A DNA stretch of 64,000 nt. Origin: Quadrisphaera sp. DSM 44207. Its GTDB lineage: Bacteria > Actinomycetota > Actinomycetes > Actinomycetales > Quadrisphaeraceae. The position numbers and the translations under genes were made by a program. This document shows, one piece after another, positions 18,878 to 28,593 of the stretch. Each line of letters begins with the position of its first letter. Within the stretch, counting starts at the first letter, position 1. The stretch is taken from assembly GCF_900101335.1 (NCBI RefSeq), contig NZ_FNKA01000001.1, forward strand, positions 186,001 to 250,000. The letters run 5' to 3'. The notes under the pieces are model-generated. The model saw only the letters and a program-made list of their open reading frames with translations, was not told the origin of the DNA and did no database searches.

Positions 18878-19912
18878 TCAGCCGCGCGCCGCGGTGATGG
18901 CGAGGACGGCGCGCTCGACGGCGTAGACCGGGTCGCGCCCGCCCCCCTTGACGGCGGCGTCGGCGTCCGCGAGCGCGATGATGCCGGTGGCCAGGCCGTC
19001 CGGGCTCCACCCGCGCAGGTCGCTGCGGGCGCGGCCGACCTGCCACGGCGCCATGCCGAGCTGGCGGGCCAGCTCGTGGTCCGGGCCGCGGCCGGCGGCG
19101 CCGACCTTGACCATGGCGCGCAGCTTCGCGGCGATCGCGGCGACGAGCGGCACGGGGTCGAGCCCCGCGTCGAGGGCCTGGCGCAGCAGCCGCAGCGCCT
19201 CCTCCCGCTGCCCGGCGACGGCGGCGTCCGCGACGCGGAAGCCGGTGACCTCCGCCCGCCCGCCGTAGTAGCGGTCGACGTCGGCCTCGTCGACCGGCAC
19301 CCGCCGCCCGCGCTCGTCGTGCTCGGGGACGTCCGCGACCAGCTGCGCGCACGCGGCGGCGAGGGAGCGCAGGTCCTGCCCCACGGCCAGCAGCAGCGCC
19401 TCCAGCGCCGAGGGCGTGACCGAGCGCCCGGCCGCGCGGAACTCGGCCTCGACGAAGGAGCGCTGGTCCGCGGCGCTCTTCACCGGCGGGCAGTCGACGA
19501 CGACGGCGCCGGGCAGGGCGCGCACGGCGTCCAGCAGCCCCTTGGCCCGCTGCCCGCCGCCGTGGCGCAGCACGAGGACGACGTCGTCCTGCAGGTCGCC
19601 CAGGGCGGCCGTGGCGTCGGCGACGAGCGCGTCGCTGGCCGCCTCGACGCCGCTGACGACGACCAGGCGCGGCTCCCCGAACAGCGACGGGCTGGTCCAC
19701 AGCGCCAGCTGCCCGCTCGAGCAGGTGGCGGCCTCGATCTGCACCACCTCCAGGTCGGGGTGCTCGGCCCGGGCCAGGCGGCGCACGCGCTCGACCGCGC
19801 GCTCGGCCAGCAGGGCCTCGCCGCCGGTGACGAGGACGACGGGCGCGGGGGTCGCGGCCTGCCAGCTGACCGCGCTGCTCGCGCCCCGCGCCGGGGCCCT
19901 GCGTCCTGCCAC
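18878..19912 (-). CDS. holA: DNA polymerase III delta subunit
   Basis: Clamp-loader delta subunit that opens the beta sliding clamp. The 344-residue protein has the AAA-like domain I (VVLVTGGEALLAERAVERVRRLAR), domain II with LQDDVVLVLRHGGG, and the helical collar domain (MAPWQVGRARSDLRGWSPDGLATGIIALADADAAVK shortened here to its recognisable core). As usual for delta, no Walker A is present. It follows comEC by 39 bp in the same direction, so comEA-comEC-holA form an operon. Confidence 0.93.
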   Translation of the reverse strand: MAGRRAPARGASSAVSWQAATPAPVVLVTGGEALLAERAVERVRRLARAEHPDLEVVQIEAATCSSGQLALWTSPSLFGEPRLVVVSGVEAASDALVADATAALGDLQDDVVLVLRHGGGQRAKGLLDAVRALPGAVVVDCPPVKSAADQRSFVEAEFRAAGRSVTPSALEALLLAVGQDLRSLAAACAQLVADVPEHDERGRRVPVDEADVDRYYGGRAEVTGFRVADAAVAGQREEALRLLRQALDAGLDPVPLVAAIAAKLRAMVKVGAAGRGPDHELARQLGMAPWQVGRARSDLRGWSPDGLATGIIALADADAAVKGGGRDPVYAVERAVLAITAARG

Positions 19913-19951
19913 CGCGCCAGCCTGCCACGGGAGGCCGACAGGTCGGTGCGC

Positions 19952-22585
19952 TCACCGGGCCGCCGTCCACAGCGCCTCCCGCGGCCCGCCGACCGCCACG
20001 GCCCCGGCGGTGTCCGTGCGCAGCACGACCGCGCCGAGTCCGTCGAGCATCGCCAGCGTGCGCGGCGCCGGGTGCCCGTAGTCGTTCTCCCGCCCGGCGC
20101 TGAGGACCGCCACGCGCGGCCGGAGCAGCCGGTGCAGCGCGGCGTCCTGGCGCGAGGAGCCGTGGTGCGCGACCTTCAGGACGTCGACGCGCCCGCCGAG
20201 CACCGCCAGCGCCGGGTCGGTCAGGGCCGGTGCGCGGCGCAGGTCCGCCTGCGCGGTCGGCTCGACGTCCCCCAGCGCCAGGACGCTGGGCCCCTCCGCG
20301 CCGGCAGGGCCGCCCGGGGACGCCGTGCGCAGGGCCACGACGAGGCTGGCGTCGTTGACCCGCGACCCCTCGTCGTCGCCGCTCCCGCCACCGGCGCCGC
20401 TCGACGCACCCCCGGTCGCACCGCCGGTCGCGCCCCCGGTCGCGCTCCCGGCTGCACCGCTCGCCGTCGCGTCGGGCCACAGCACGTGCCAGCGCACCGA
20501 CCCCGCCGTCCCGGCCGCCCCCGCGCGTCCCGCCGCGACCGGCACGCCGGCCGCGCCCAGCCGCCGGGCCACCTCGCGCGCCGCGCCCGCCGGCTCGGCG
20601 AGCGGGCTGACCAGGGCCGCGGCCACGCTCCGGCCGGCCAGCACGCCCTGCAGCCCGTCGACGTGGTCGGCGTGGAAGTGCGTGAGCACGAGCAGGTCCA
20701 CCCGCCGCACGCCGAGCCCGTCGAGGCAGCGGCGCACCGCGGCGGGCTCGGGACCGGCGTCGACCACGACCGCGGCCCCGGGCCCGGACGCGACGACCAG
20801 GGCGTCGCCCTGCCCGACGTCGCACGCCACGACGCCCCACCCCGCCGGCGGCCAGGCCCGCAGGCCGCTGGGCACCGGAGCGCACCGGGCCGCCACGACC
20901 AGCACCACCAGCACGAGCACGGCGGTGACCGCCCCGTGCACCGCGCGGCCGCGGCTCCTCGCGGCGCCCGGGCGCAGGAGCCGGGCGGCGCGGGGCACCA
21001 GGAGGAGCCCGGCGGTGACCAGCGCCAGCGCGAGGGCGCCGCGCCAGCCCTGCGGCCACGGCAGGGTCGCGCCCGGCAGCGCCGCGCCGGTGCGGGCGAC
21101 GAGCGCGACCCACTCCGTGCCGACCCCGGCCACCCGCGCGAGCAGCTCGGCGCCGCCCGCCCACGCCGGCGCGAGCGCGGTCGCGGCCAGGCCCAGGACG
21201 GTGGCCGGGGCGACCGCGGGAGCGACGAGCAGGTTGGCGGGCACGGCCGCGAGCGGCACGCCGTCGTCGAGCAGCAGCACGACCGGGGCGCACACGGCCT
21301 GCGCGGCGGCGGGCACGGCCAGCGCCGCTGCGAGCCAGCGCGGCAGCGGCCCGGACAGGGCGCGCGTCCACGGGCGCGCGAGCAGCACCAGCGCCCCGGT
21401 GGCCAGCACGGACAGCGCGAAGCCGTAGGAGCGCGCCAGCCACGGGTCGGCGACGAGCAGCACGAGCGCCGCCGCGCACAGCGCCGGCAGCCCCGCGCCG
21501 CGGCGGGCGGAGAGCAGCCCGAGGAGCCCGACCGCGCCCATGACCGCCGCGCGCAGCACGCTGGGCTCCCCGCCGGCGAGGGCGGCGAAGCCGGCCAGGG
21601 CGGCGCCCGCGGCCAGCAGCCGGGCGCGCCGCCGCAGCCCGGCGCCCGCGGCGACCACGAGCACGGTGCCGGTGACCAGCGCGATGTTGCTGCCCGAGAC
21701 GGCCGTCAGGTGCGTCAGCCCGGTGGTGCGCATGGCCTCCTCCAGGTCCGGCGGCAGCCGCGAGGTGTCGCCGACCACGAGGCCCGGCAGCAGGCCGCCG
21801 GCGTCCGGGGGCAGCGGCTCGGCCGCCCGCTGCAGGCCGGCGCGCAGGCCGGCGAGCACCGCGGGAGCGCCCTGCGGCGCCGTCGCGGCGCTGGGCCGCC
21901 CCGCCAGCAGCAGCGCCCGCACGTCGTCCCCGGGCTCGGCCGCCTCCAGCTGTCCCGTGGCGGTGACCCTGTCCCCGCGGTCCAGCGCGGCCCACGCCTC
22001 GCCGCCGACCACGAGGACCGCGGCGCGGGCCGGTGACCGCGCGCCGCGGCCCGTGACCTCCTCGACCCGCACCCGCACCACCCAGCGCGGTCCTCCGCGC
22101 TCGGCCCGCCCGGCCTGCGCGCGCACGGGGCGCGGCTCCCCGGCGACCGCGCCGGTGACCGTGGCGGTGGCCCCCCGCTCGGCGAGGTGGGCGAGCAGGC
22201 CGGCGTCGCGCACCGCGCCCGCCGCGAGCGCCGAGGCGCACACCGCCGCGACCGCCGCCGCGGCCAGGACGACGGCACCCGCCCGGCGGCTCGGCGGCTC
22301 GCCGCCCGTGCGGCGGGCCGCGACCGCGGCGGCCGCACCGGCGGTGGCGCCCGCGGCGAGCGCCGCCGCACCGAGCGCGGCCGCGCCGGCGGCCACCGCC
22401 CAGGCGGCTGCCGCCCACGCGGCCAGCGCCGCCGGCAGCAGGCGCAGGTCCATCCCCTGCGCGCCGCCGGAGGCCGGGGGCGCAGGGGACGCAGAGGGCG
22501 CGGCGGGCGGTTCCGGTGCGGCGGGCGGTTCCGGTGCGACGGGCGGTTCCGGCGCGGTGGGCGCTGGCCCGGCGGGCGCCGTCAC
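19952..22585 (-). CDS. comEC: DNA internalisation protein ComEC/Rec2
   Basis: Membrane channel for uptake of single-stranded DNA during natural transformation. The 877-residue protein has an N-terminal Pro/Ala-rich stretch and several membrane segments, the competence core (TGLTHLTAVSGSNIALV, GGEPSVLRAAVMGAVGLL, DPWLARSYGFALS) and a C-terminal metallo-beta-lactamase domain with DVGQGDAL, LTHFHADHVDG and VLKVAHHGSSRQD. A Gly/Ala/Thr repeat (ATGG units, about 20400-20460) lies inside the lactamase domain. GTG 22585 overlaps the comEA stop. A pilus-type uptake machine is not encoded in this window. Confidence 0.93.
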   Translation of the reverse strand: MTAPAGPAPTAPEPPVAPEPPAAPEPPAAPSASPAPPASGGAQGMDLRLLPAALAAWAAAAWAVAAGAAALGAAALAAGATAGAAAAVAARRTGGEPPSRRAGAVVLAAAAVAAVCASALAAGAVRDAGLLAHLAERGATATVTGAVAGEPRPVRAQAGRAERGGPRWVVRVRVEEVTGRGARSPARAAVLVVGGEAWAALDRGDRVTATGQLEAAEPGDDVRALLLAGRPSAATAPQGAPAVLAGLRAGLQRAAEPLPPDAGGLLPGLVVGDTSRLPPDLEEAMRTTGLTHLTAVSGSNIALVTGTVLVVAAGAGLRRRARLLAAGAALAGFAALAGGEPSVLRAAVMGAVGLLGLLSARRGAGLPALCAAALVLLVADPWLARSYGFALSVLATGALVLLARPWTRALSGPLPRWLAAALAVPAAAQAVCAPVVLLLDDGVPLAAVPANLLVAPAVAPATVLGLAATALAPAWAGGAELLARVAGVGTEWVALVARTGAALPGATLPWPQGWRGALALALVTAGLLLVPRAARLLRPGAARSRGRAVHGAVTAVLVLVVLVVAARCAPVPSGLRAWPPAGWGVVACDVGQGDALVVASGPGAAVVVDAGPEPAAVRRCLDGLGVRRVDLLVLTHFHADHVDGLQGVLAGRSVAAALVSPLAEPAGAAREVARRLGAAGVPVAAGRAGAAGTAGSVRWHVLWPDATASGAAGSATGGATGGATGGASSGAGGGSGDDEGSRVNDASLVVALRTASPGGPAGAEGPSVLALGDVEPTAQADLRRAPALTDPALAVLGGRVDVLKVAHHGSSRQDAALHRLLRPRVAVLSAGRENDYGHPAPRTLAMLDGLGAVVLRTDTAGAVAVGGPREALWTAAR

Positions 22586-23388
22586 ACGGTGACCAGCGGG
22601 CGCAGCCGCTCGAGCAGCGTGTCCCCGATGCCGGCGACCTCGGCCAGCTCGTCCACGCTCGTGAAGCCGCCGTGCTCCTCGCGCCACTGCAGGATGCGCT
22701 CGGCGAGCACCGGCCCGATGCCGGGCAGGGCGTCCAGGTCCGCCGCCGTCGCGCTGGTCAGGCTCACCGGGCCGGACGCCGCTACGCCGCCGGGAGCAGC
22801 TGCGCCGGCGGCACCGCCACCCGCACCGCCGGTCGCGCCGGCCGCGGGCACCGAGACCGGTGGGGTGGTCAGCTCCTCGCCCGGGCGCGGGACCTGCACC
22901 TGCTCGCCGTCCACGAGGGGGCGGGCGAGGTTGGTGCGGCTGGTGTCGGCGTCCCCGGTCAGGCCTCCGGCGGCCTCGACGGCGTCCGCGACGCGCGCGC
23001 CGGCGGGCAGGCGCACGAGCCCCGGCGCGACGACCTGCCCGACGACGTGCACCACCACCGGCGCGCTGCCGCCAGCCGCAGGGGCGCCGCCGTCCGTCGC
23101 GGGGGCGCTCGGGGCGGACGCGGCACCGGAAGGTGCGGGGACGGGCTCCCCGACCGGCGGGCCCGGGCTCGGCGTGGCCGCTGCGGGCACGGGGCTCGGC
23201 GGCACCGGCGTGCTGCCCGTCGGGGCCGTGACCGCCGTGCGCAGCACCAGCAGCGCCACGACCCCGGCCAGCAGGACCAGGACGGCGACGCCGGCGGCCG
23301 GGGGCGGGGACCACCGGGCGCCCGACAGCGCGCGAGGGCGGGACCTGCGGTCGCTCGGCGGCGCGTGCCGCGGGGCGCTGGGGAGCAT
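22582..23388 (-). CDS. comEA: Competence protein ComEA (SLBB and helix-hairpin-helix)
   Basis: Membrane-anchored DNA receptor of the transformation system, 268 residues. One transmembrane helix (GVAVLVLLAGVVALLVLRTAV) is followed by a long Pro/Ala/Ser linker, an SLBB domain (VVVHVVGQVVAPGLVRLPAG) and a C-terminal tandem helix-hairpin-helix (ALPGIGPVLAERILQWREEH and VAGIGDTLLERLRPLVTV). It is the first gene of the comEA-comEC-holA operon and overlaps comEC by GTGA. Confidence 0.94.
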   Translation of the reverse strand: MLPSAPRHAPPSDRRSRPRALSGARWSPPPAAGVAVLVLLAGVVALLVLRTAVTAPTGSTPVPPSPVPAAATPSPGPPVGEPVPAPSGAASAPSAPATDGGAPAAGGSAPVVVHVVGQVVAPGLVRLPAGARVADAVEAAGGLTGDADTSRTNLARPLVDGEQVQVPRPGEELTTPPVSVPAAGATGGAGGGAAGAAAPGGVAASGPVSLTSATAADLDALPGIGPVLAERILQWREEHGGFTSVDELAEVAGIGDTLLERLRPLVTV

Positions 23389-23535
23389 GCGCCCAGGCTG
23401 CTCGGCCCCGGCGGCCGCGGGCGGTCGCCCGCGGCGGCCTGTGGACGGCGGGACCGGACGCGGCGCCTGTGGGCGGCAGGTGGCGCCGGTGCCGGACTCA
23501 GCCGGGCTGGGTCGAGCCGGGCCGGGCCGGCCGGG

Positions 23536-26469
23536 CTAGGCGGGCACGACGTTGACGAGGCGGGGTGCGCGCACGACGACGGTGCGCACCCCGCGCCCGG
23601 CCAGCGCCCGCTGCACCCCGGCCGCGGCCAGGGCGCGCTCGCGAAGGTCGTCCTCGCCGACGTCGGCGGGCACCTCGAGGCGGTCGCGCACCTTGCCCGC
23701 GACCTGCACGACGCAGGTGACGGTCTCCTGCGCCAGCAGCGCCGGGTCGGCCTGCGGGAAGGGCTCCAGCGCCAGGAGGTGCTCGTGGCCGAGGCGGCTC
23801 CACAGCTCCTCCGCCACGTGCGGGGCGAGGGGCGCCAGCATGAGCACGAGCGGCTCGACGACCTCGCGCGGCACCGCGGACAGGCGCGTCAGCTCGTTGT
23901 TGAGCTCGATGAGCTTGGCGATCGCGGTGTTGAAGCGCAGCCCCGCCATGTCGGAGGCCACGCCGGCGATCGTGCGGTGCAGCAGCTGGCGGGTGGCGAG
24001 GTCGGCGGGGGCGTCCACCACGCTCACCGCGCCGGTGCGCTCGTCGACGACGTTGCGCCACAGCCGCTGCAGGAACCGGTGGGAGCCGACGACCGCGCGC
24101 GTCTCCCAGGGCCGGGAGGCGTCCAGCGGGCCCATCGACATCTCGTACAGGCGGAAGGTGTCGGCGCCGTAGGCGGCGTACATCTCGTCGGGGGTGACGA
24201 CGTTCTTCAGGGACTTGCCCATCTTCCCGTACTCGCGGGTGACGGGCTCGCCGTCCCAGGTCAGGCCGTCGGCGCCCTCGACCACCTCGGCGGCGGGCAC
24301 GTACTGCCCGCGCGCGTCGGTGAAGGCGTCGGCCTGGACGTAGCCCTGGTTGAACAGGCGCCGGAACGGCTCCTGGGAGGAGACGTGGCCGAGGTCGGCG
24401 AGCACCTTGTGCCAGAAGCGGGCGTAGAGCAGGTGCAGGACGGCGTGCTCGACGCCGCCGACGTACAGGTCCACGCCGCCGGTGTCCGGCTGCCCGTCGG
24501 GACGCCGTCCGCGCGGGCCCATCCAGTACCGCTCGACCTCGGGGTCGACGAGGCGCTCGTCGTTGTCCGGGTCCAGGTAGCGCAGCTCGTACCAGCACGA
24601 CCCGGCCCAGTTGGGCATCGTGTTGGTCTCGCGGCGGTAGCGCTTCGGCCCGTCGCCGAGGTCGAGGGTCACGTCCACCCACTCCGGCACGCGGGCCAGG
24701 GGCGGTTCGGGCTCGCTCGTGACGTCGTCCGGGGCGAAGGTGCGCGGGGAGTAGTCGGGCACGTCCGGCAGCTCCACCGGCAGCATCGCCTCCGGCACCG
24801 CCAGCGGCAGCCCGTGCTCGTCGTAGACGATCGGGAACGGCTCACCCCAGTACCGCTGGCGGCTGAACAGCCAGTCGCGCAGCTTGTACGTGGTGCGCGC
24901 CTGCCCGGCGCCGCGCTCGACCAGCCAGGCCAGGATCCGCTCCTTCGCCTCGGCCACGCCGAGGCCGTCCAGGCTCAGCGAGGCGTTGGAGGAGTTGATC
25001 GCCGGGCCCTCGCCGGGGTACGCCTCGCCCTCCCAGCCCTGCGGCGGCGCGACCGTGCGCACGACGGGCAGGCCGAACTGCGCGGCGAAGTCCCAGTCGC
25101 GCTGGTCCTGGCCCGGCACGGCCATGATCGCGCCGGTGCCGTAGCCCATGAGCACGTAGTCGGCGGCGAAGACGGGCAGCGTCGTCCCGGTGACGGGGTT
25201 GGTCGCGCCCAGGCCGGTGAAGACGCCCGTCTTCACGCGGTCCTCGGCCGTGCGCTCGGCGTCCGTGCGGGCCGCGGCCGCGGCGCGGTAGGCGGCGCCG
25301 GCCTGCGACGGCGTCGGGGACCCGCCCGTCCACGCCCCGGGGGTGCCCTGCGGCCAGGTGGCCGGGACGGCGTCCAGGAGGGGGTGCTCGGGCGCGACGA
25401 CCATGAACGTCGCGCCGAACAGGGTGTCGGGGCGGGTGGTGAAGACCTCCAGCGCGGCGGGGCGGCCCGCGCCGTCCGGGTCGGGCTCGCTCGCGCCGTC
25501 CATCACGGGGAAGGCGACGACCGCGCCGGTGGAGCGCCCGATCCAGTGCCGCTGCATCGTCTTGACGGGCTCGGGCCAGTCGAGGCGGTCCAGGTCGGCG
25601 ACCAGGCGGTCCGCGTAGGCGGTGATCCGCATCATCCACTGCCGCAGCGGCCGCTCGACGACGGGGAAGTTGCCGCGCTCGCTGCGCCCGTCGGCCGTGA
25701 CCTCCTCGTTCGCGAGCACGGTGCCCAGGCCGGGGCACCAGTTGACGGGCGCCTCGGAGACGTACGCCAGGCGCTGCGCGTCGACGACGCGGCGGCGCTC
25801 GACGGCGTCGAGGTCGGCCCACGCGCGCCCGTCGTCCAGCTGCCGCTGACCGCTGTCGTACTCGGCGACCAGCTCGGCGACCGGACGGGCGCGGCCCCGG
25901 CCGCCGTCCGGGCGCTCGGCCTCGGCGTCGTACCAGGACTTGAAGACCTCCCGGAAGATCCACTGGGTCCAGCGGTAGTACCGCGGGTCGATCGTGGACA
26001 CCGAGCGCCGGTCGTCGTGGGCCAGGCCCAGGCGGCGCAGCTGGCGGCGCATCGTCGCGATGTTCGCCTCGGTGGTCACCCGCGGGTGCTGACCGGTCTG
26101 CACCGCGTACTGCTCGGCGGGCAGGCCGAAGGCGTCGTAGCCGAGGGTGTGCAGCACGTTGCGCCCGCACATGCGCTGGTAGCGCCCGTAGACGTCGGTG
26201 GCGATGTAGCCCAGCGGGTGCCCGACGTGCAGCCCCGCCCCCGAGGGGTAGGGGAACATGTCCATCACGAACAGCTTCTCGCGCCCTGCCACGGCCTGCG
26301 GGTCGGCCCACGGGCCCGCCGGGTTCGGCGCGTGGAAGGTGCCCTCGGCGGCCCAGCGGTCCTGCCAGCGGGTCTCGATGCGCGCGGCGAGCTCCGCGTC
26401 GTAGCGGTGCGCCGGAGCGGCCCCGTCGCTGCTCGTGCCTGTCGCGCTCGTCCCGCTCACCTGCGTCAT
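23536..26469 (-). CDS. leuS: Leucyl-tRNA synthetase
   Basis: Class Ia aminoacyl-tRNA synthetase charging tRNA-Leu, 977 residues. The HIGH-type motif is in [16 protein letters not shown], and the KMSKS-type loop reads [11 protein letters not shown], a variant common in actinobacterial LeuS. An editing domain lies between ([22 protein letters not shown] split across its core), and [20 protein letters not shown] and the C-terminal tRNA-binding domain follow. ATG 26469 gives [11 protein letters not shown]; no T-box leader is recognisable upstream. It is monocistronic or led by its own promoter in the 268-bp gap. Confidence 0.97.
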   Translation of the reverse strand: MTQVSGTSATGTSSDGAAPAHRYDAELAARIETRWQDRWAAEGTFHAPNPAGPWADPQAVAGREKLFVMDMFPYPSGAGLHVGHPLGYIATDVYGRYQRMCGRNVLHTLGYDAFGLPAEQYAVQTGQHPRVTTEANIATMRRQLRRLGLAHDDRRSVSTIDPRYYRWTQWIFREVFKSWYDAEAERPDGGRGRARPVAELVAEYDSGQRQLDDGRAWADLDAVERRRVVDAQRLAYVSEAPVNWCPGLGTVLANEEVTADGRSERGNFPVVERPLRQWMMRITAYADRLVADLDRLDWPEPVKTMQRHWIGRSTGAVVAFPVMDGASEPDPDGAGRPAALEVFTTRPDTLFGATFMVVAPEHPLLDAVPATWPQGTPGAWTGGSPTPSQAGAAYRAAAAARTDAERTAEDRVKTGVFTGLGATNPVTGTTLPVFAADYVLMGYGTGAIMAVPGQDQRDWDFAAQFGLPVVRTVAPPQGWEGEAYPGEGPAINSSNASLSLDGLGVAEAKERILAWLVERGAGQARTTYKLRDWLFSRQRYWGEPFPIVYDEHGLPLAVPEAMLPVELPDVPDYSPRTFAPDDVTSEPEPPLARVPEWVDVTLDLGDGPKRYRRETNTMPNWAGSCWYELRYLDPDNDERLVDPEVERYWMGPRGRRPDGQPDTGGVDLYVGGVEHAVLHLLYARFWHKVLADLGHVSSQEPFRRLFNQGYVQADAFTDARGQYVPAAEVVEGADGLTWDGEPVTREYGKMGKSLKNVVTPDEMYAAYGADTFRLYEMSMGPLDASRPWETRAVVGSHRFLQRLWRNVVDERTGAVSVVDAPADLATRQLLHRTIAGVASDMAGLRFNTAIAKLIELNNELTRLSAVPREVVEPLVLMLAPLAPHVAEELWSRLGHEHLLALEPFPQADPALLAQETVTCVVQVAGKVRDRLEVPADVGEDDLRERALAAAGVQRALAGRGVRTVVVRAPRLVNVVPA

Positions 26470-26594
26470 GACCGTCCTTCGGGGTGCTGCCGGCGGCTGC
26501 CGCCGGCCGGCGTCCAGGGTATCGACGCGGGTGCGCCGCGCCGTCCGCGCGCCGTCGGGGTCCCGCCCACGCACCGTCCATCCGCCATCGGTCC

Positions 26595-26630
26595 GCCCTC
26601 CGGAGGGCTGCCCACCCGCCCTCCGGAGGC
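26595..26630. repeat. Tandem CCTCCGGAGG palindromes upstream of leuS
   Basis: A perfect 14-nt palindrome gccctccggagggc at 26595-26608 and a second copy of its core, cctccggagg, at 26620-26629, with CTCCGGA starting 23 bp apart; a third CTCCGGA half-copy starts at 26641. The layout resembles a paired operator but could also be part of an intergenic repeat element. The rest of the 26470-26737 gap shows no gene. Confidence 0.6.
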
Positions 26631-26649
26631 CGCCCCGCCGCTCCGGAAC

Positions 26650-26712
26650 CGCAGTTGCACGCCCGGATGCGCGTCAGCGAGCTCCTGGAGCGCACTCGGG
26701 CGCGCAACTGCG
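26650..26712. repeat. Long inverted repeat downstream of the UbiA-type gene
   Basis: Arms cgcagttgcacgcccg (26650-26665) and cgggcgcgcaactgcg (26697-26712) are complementary over 16 bases with one G-T mismatch, separated by 31 bases that can form a further small stem (tgcgc/gcgca). It lies 25 bp past the stop of the prenyltransferase gene and could act as its terminator, but its size suggests a palindromic repeat element. Confidence 0.7.
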
Positions 26713-26737
26713 CGTCGGAGGGCGGCGCGGACGGCGC

Positions 26738-27559
26738 TCAGGCCGGCAGCAGCGACGTTCCCGACGCCACGACGCCGGTCACGCAGAGGGCGGCGGCGGC
26801 CACGACCGCGCGGAAGCCGTTGCGGCTGCGGCTGGCCGCGCCGACCGCCCCGGTGGCGGCCGCGAGCACCAGCAGCGCGCGGGCGAGCACGGGCAGGTCG
26901 GCCCAGCCGCCGACGAGCAGCACCCCGGCGCCGAGGAGGACCAGCAGCGCCGACGCCACCCGGCTGGCCGCGGGGCCCAGCCGCTGCGGCAGGCCCCGCA
27001 CGCCGGTGGCGGCGTCGGCCTCGGCGTCCGGCACGGTGTTGGCGAAGTGCGCCGCGAGCCCGACGGCGGCCCCGGCGGCGCACACGAGCAGGGACGGCGA
27101 GCGGCCGGCGGCGGTGGCGGCCACGGCCGGCAGCAGCCCGAAGAAGACGCAGTACGGCAGCGGGCTGGCGAGCGTCGCCTTCAGGCGCAGGTCGTACGCC
27201 AGGCCGGCGGCGAGCCCGGCCAGGTGCAGGGACGCCGGCACCAGGCCCAGCAGCAGCGAGAGCGGGACGGCGGCCGCGGCGGCGGCCGTGGCCGCCGCGG
27301 CGACGGCTCCCCGGGCGAGCGCGCCCGTGGCGACGGGCTTGTCGGTGCGCCCGGCCGCGACGTCCCGGTCGGCGTCCACGGCGTCGTTGGCCCAGCCGAT
27401 GGCCAGCTGGCCGGCGGCCACGGCCAGCGCGACGAGGACGGCGGTGCCGGCGGACCCGCCGGCGGCCAGGGTCAGGGCCGCGGAGAAGGCGGTGACGGCG
27501 ACGGCGGGCCCGGGGTGCGCGGCCCGCAGCAGCGTCAGGGGACTCGCGGACCGGCGCAC
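26738..27559 (-). CDS. UbiA-family prenyltransferase
   Basis: 273-residue integral membrane protein with about eight to nine hydrophobic helices. Both Mg-diphosphate motifs are present: IGWANDAVDADRDVAAGRTDKP (NDxxDxxxD, about residue 58) and the second Asp-rich motif HFANTVPDAEADAATG. The aromatic acceptor substrate is unknown; the family includes MenA, UbiA and chlorophyll synthases, and this one is of the short SCO6045-like type. GTG 27559 is chosen because a -10 box lies at the leaderless distance; GTG 27568, three codons upstream, falls inside that box. Confidence 0.85.
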   Translation of the reverse strand: MRRSASPLTLLRAAHPGPAVAVTAFSAALTLAAGGSAGTAVLVALAVAAGQLAIGWANDAVDADRDVAAGRTDKPVATGALARGAVAAAATAAAAAAVPLSLLLGLVPASLHLAGLAAGLAYDLRLKATLASPLPYCVFFGLLPAVAATAAGRSPSLLVCAAGAAVGLAAHFANTVPDAEADAATGVRGLPQRLGPAASRVASALLVLLGAGVLLVGGWADLPVLARALLVLAAATGAVGAASRSRNGFRAVVAAAALCVTGVVASGTSLLPA

Positions 27560-27566
27560 CCGCGGC

Positions 27567-27572
27567 ACTCTA
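27567..27572 (-). promoter_or_regulatory. Leaderless -10 box (TAGAGT) for the prenyltransferase gene
   Basis: On the minus strand TAGAGT (27572 to 27567) fits TAnnnT, with +1 expected at 27560, one base before the GTG at 27559. This supports a leaderless mRNA and the shorter protein. Confidence 0.5.
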
Positions 27573-27586
27573 GGTGCGCGCGGGCC

Positions 27587-28513
27587 TCAGGCGCCGAGCT
27601 CGGGCGCCTGCGGCTCGCGGGCGCTGGGGGAGCGCAGGGCGCGGCGCAGCGCGAGGTCCTCCCCCGCGCGCGCGACGAGCACCTCGAGGCCGCCGGCGTC
27701 CCACGGCTCGAGCAGCGCCGCGCCGACGGTGACCGTGGACGGCCACGCGCCCGAGGAGGCCGCCGCGGCCCGCTGCAGGCAGGCGCGCACGCGGCGCTCC
27801 AGCTCCGCCGGGCTCGTGCCGGTGCCGGGGCCGACCACGGCGAAGACGTCCTGGGTCCAGCGGCCGACGACGTCCGCGCCGCGGGTGACGGTGCGCAGCG
27901 CGTCGGCGACGGCGCACAGCGCCTCGTCGACCGCCGCCGGCCCCGCGACGTCCTGGATGGCGGCCAGGTCGCCGACCTCGACCAGGGCGGCGTGCATGGC
28001 GCCGGTGGCGCGGCGCACGGAGCTGAGCAGGTGCCGGCTGAGCAGGTCCAGGCCGTTGGCGTTGTAGCAGCCGGTGACGTCGTCGACGACGGACACGGCC
28101 TCGGTGACGAGCTGCGCCGAGGCCAGGTCCTCCTCGGCCAGGCGCCGCTGCCACGCCCACGCCACGGCCACCGCCAGGCCGAGCAGGAGCGCGGGCGCCG
28201 CGCAGGCGGCCGCGACCGCGGTGCCCGCCACCGCCAGGGCCGTGCCGGCCCCCACGACGAGCAGGCCGGCGGCGCTCGCCGCCCACGGCACGCCCGCGCG
28301 CAGGCCGCCGAGGGCCGCGGCCGCCACGGGCAGGACGACGACGGGCTCCGCCGAGCCGGTCACGAGCGCGGCGAGCACGACGGCGCCGGACAGCGCCGCG
28401 GCAGCGGCGACCGGGCCCGCCGACGGCAGCAGCCCGGCGACGGGGGCGACGGTGCGGGCGCGGGACGCCGCCACGTGCGCGCCGCGCCGCCGGACGCGAC
28501 CAGGGACCCTCAC
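27587..28513 (-). CDS. Membrane protein with degenerate GGDEF domain
   Basis: 308-residue protein with an Ala/Val/Leu-rich membrane region (about residues 25-125, four or so helices) followed by a GGDEF-like fold: VVDDVTGCYNANGLDLLSRHLLSSV matches the usual DxLTGLxNR start, and ALVEVGDLAAIQDVAGPAAVDEAL the metal-binding stretch, but the active-site loop reads GRWTQDVFAVV instead of RxGGDEFxxL. Metal-binding and GGDEF residues are lost, so it is unlikely to make cyclic di-GMP; it may bind a ligand or partner. The start is a GTG and the upstream neighbour is divergent. Confidence 0.72.
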   Translation of the reverse strand: MRVPGRVRRRGAHVAASRARTVAPVAGLLPSAGPVAAAAALSGAVVLAALVTGSAEPVVVLPVAAAALGGLRAGVPWAASAAGLLVVGAGTALAVAGTAVAAACAAPALLLGLAVAVAWAWQRRLAEEDLASAQLVTEAVSVVDDVTGCYNANGLDLLSRHLLSSVRRATGAMHAALVEVGDLAAIQDVAGPAAVDEALCAVADALRTVTRGADVVGRWTQDVFAVVGPGTGTSPAELERRVRACLQRAAAASSGAWPSTVTVGAALLEPWDAGGLEVLVARAGEDLALRRALRSPSAREPQAPELGA

Positions 28514-28593
28514 GGCAGGGACGTCGGCACGGCGGGCGCGGGCCTTGAGCCCGGCGCGCCCGGCCGGGCACCGGCGCGTGGGATCCTCGAGGC

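Noticed and set aside
19076-22036. Very long antisense frame opposite holA and comEC
   Set aside because: High-GC DNA keeps antisense frames open; the opposite strand encodes clear homologues and the antisense product is low-complexity.
23536-26469. KMGKS instead of KMSKS in LeuS as a sign of inactivation
   Set aside because: This variant is common in actinobacterial LeuS and the rest of the protein is intact.
26470-26737. Possible T-box or other leader riboswitch upstream of leuS
   Set aside because: No T-box sequence (AGGGTGGNACCGCG) or specifier-loop arrangement is seen; only palindromes are found.
22516-27495. 1659-codon open frame opposite comEA, leuS and the prenyltransferase gene
   Set aside because: Shadow of leuS; composition is Arg/Gly/His/Asp-rich with no recognisable domain.
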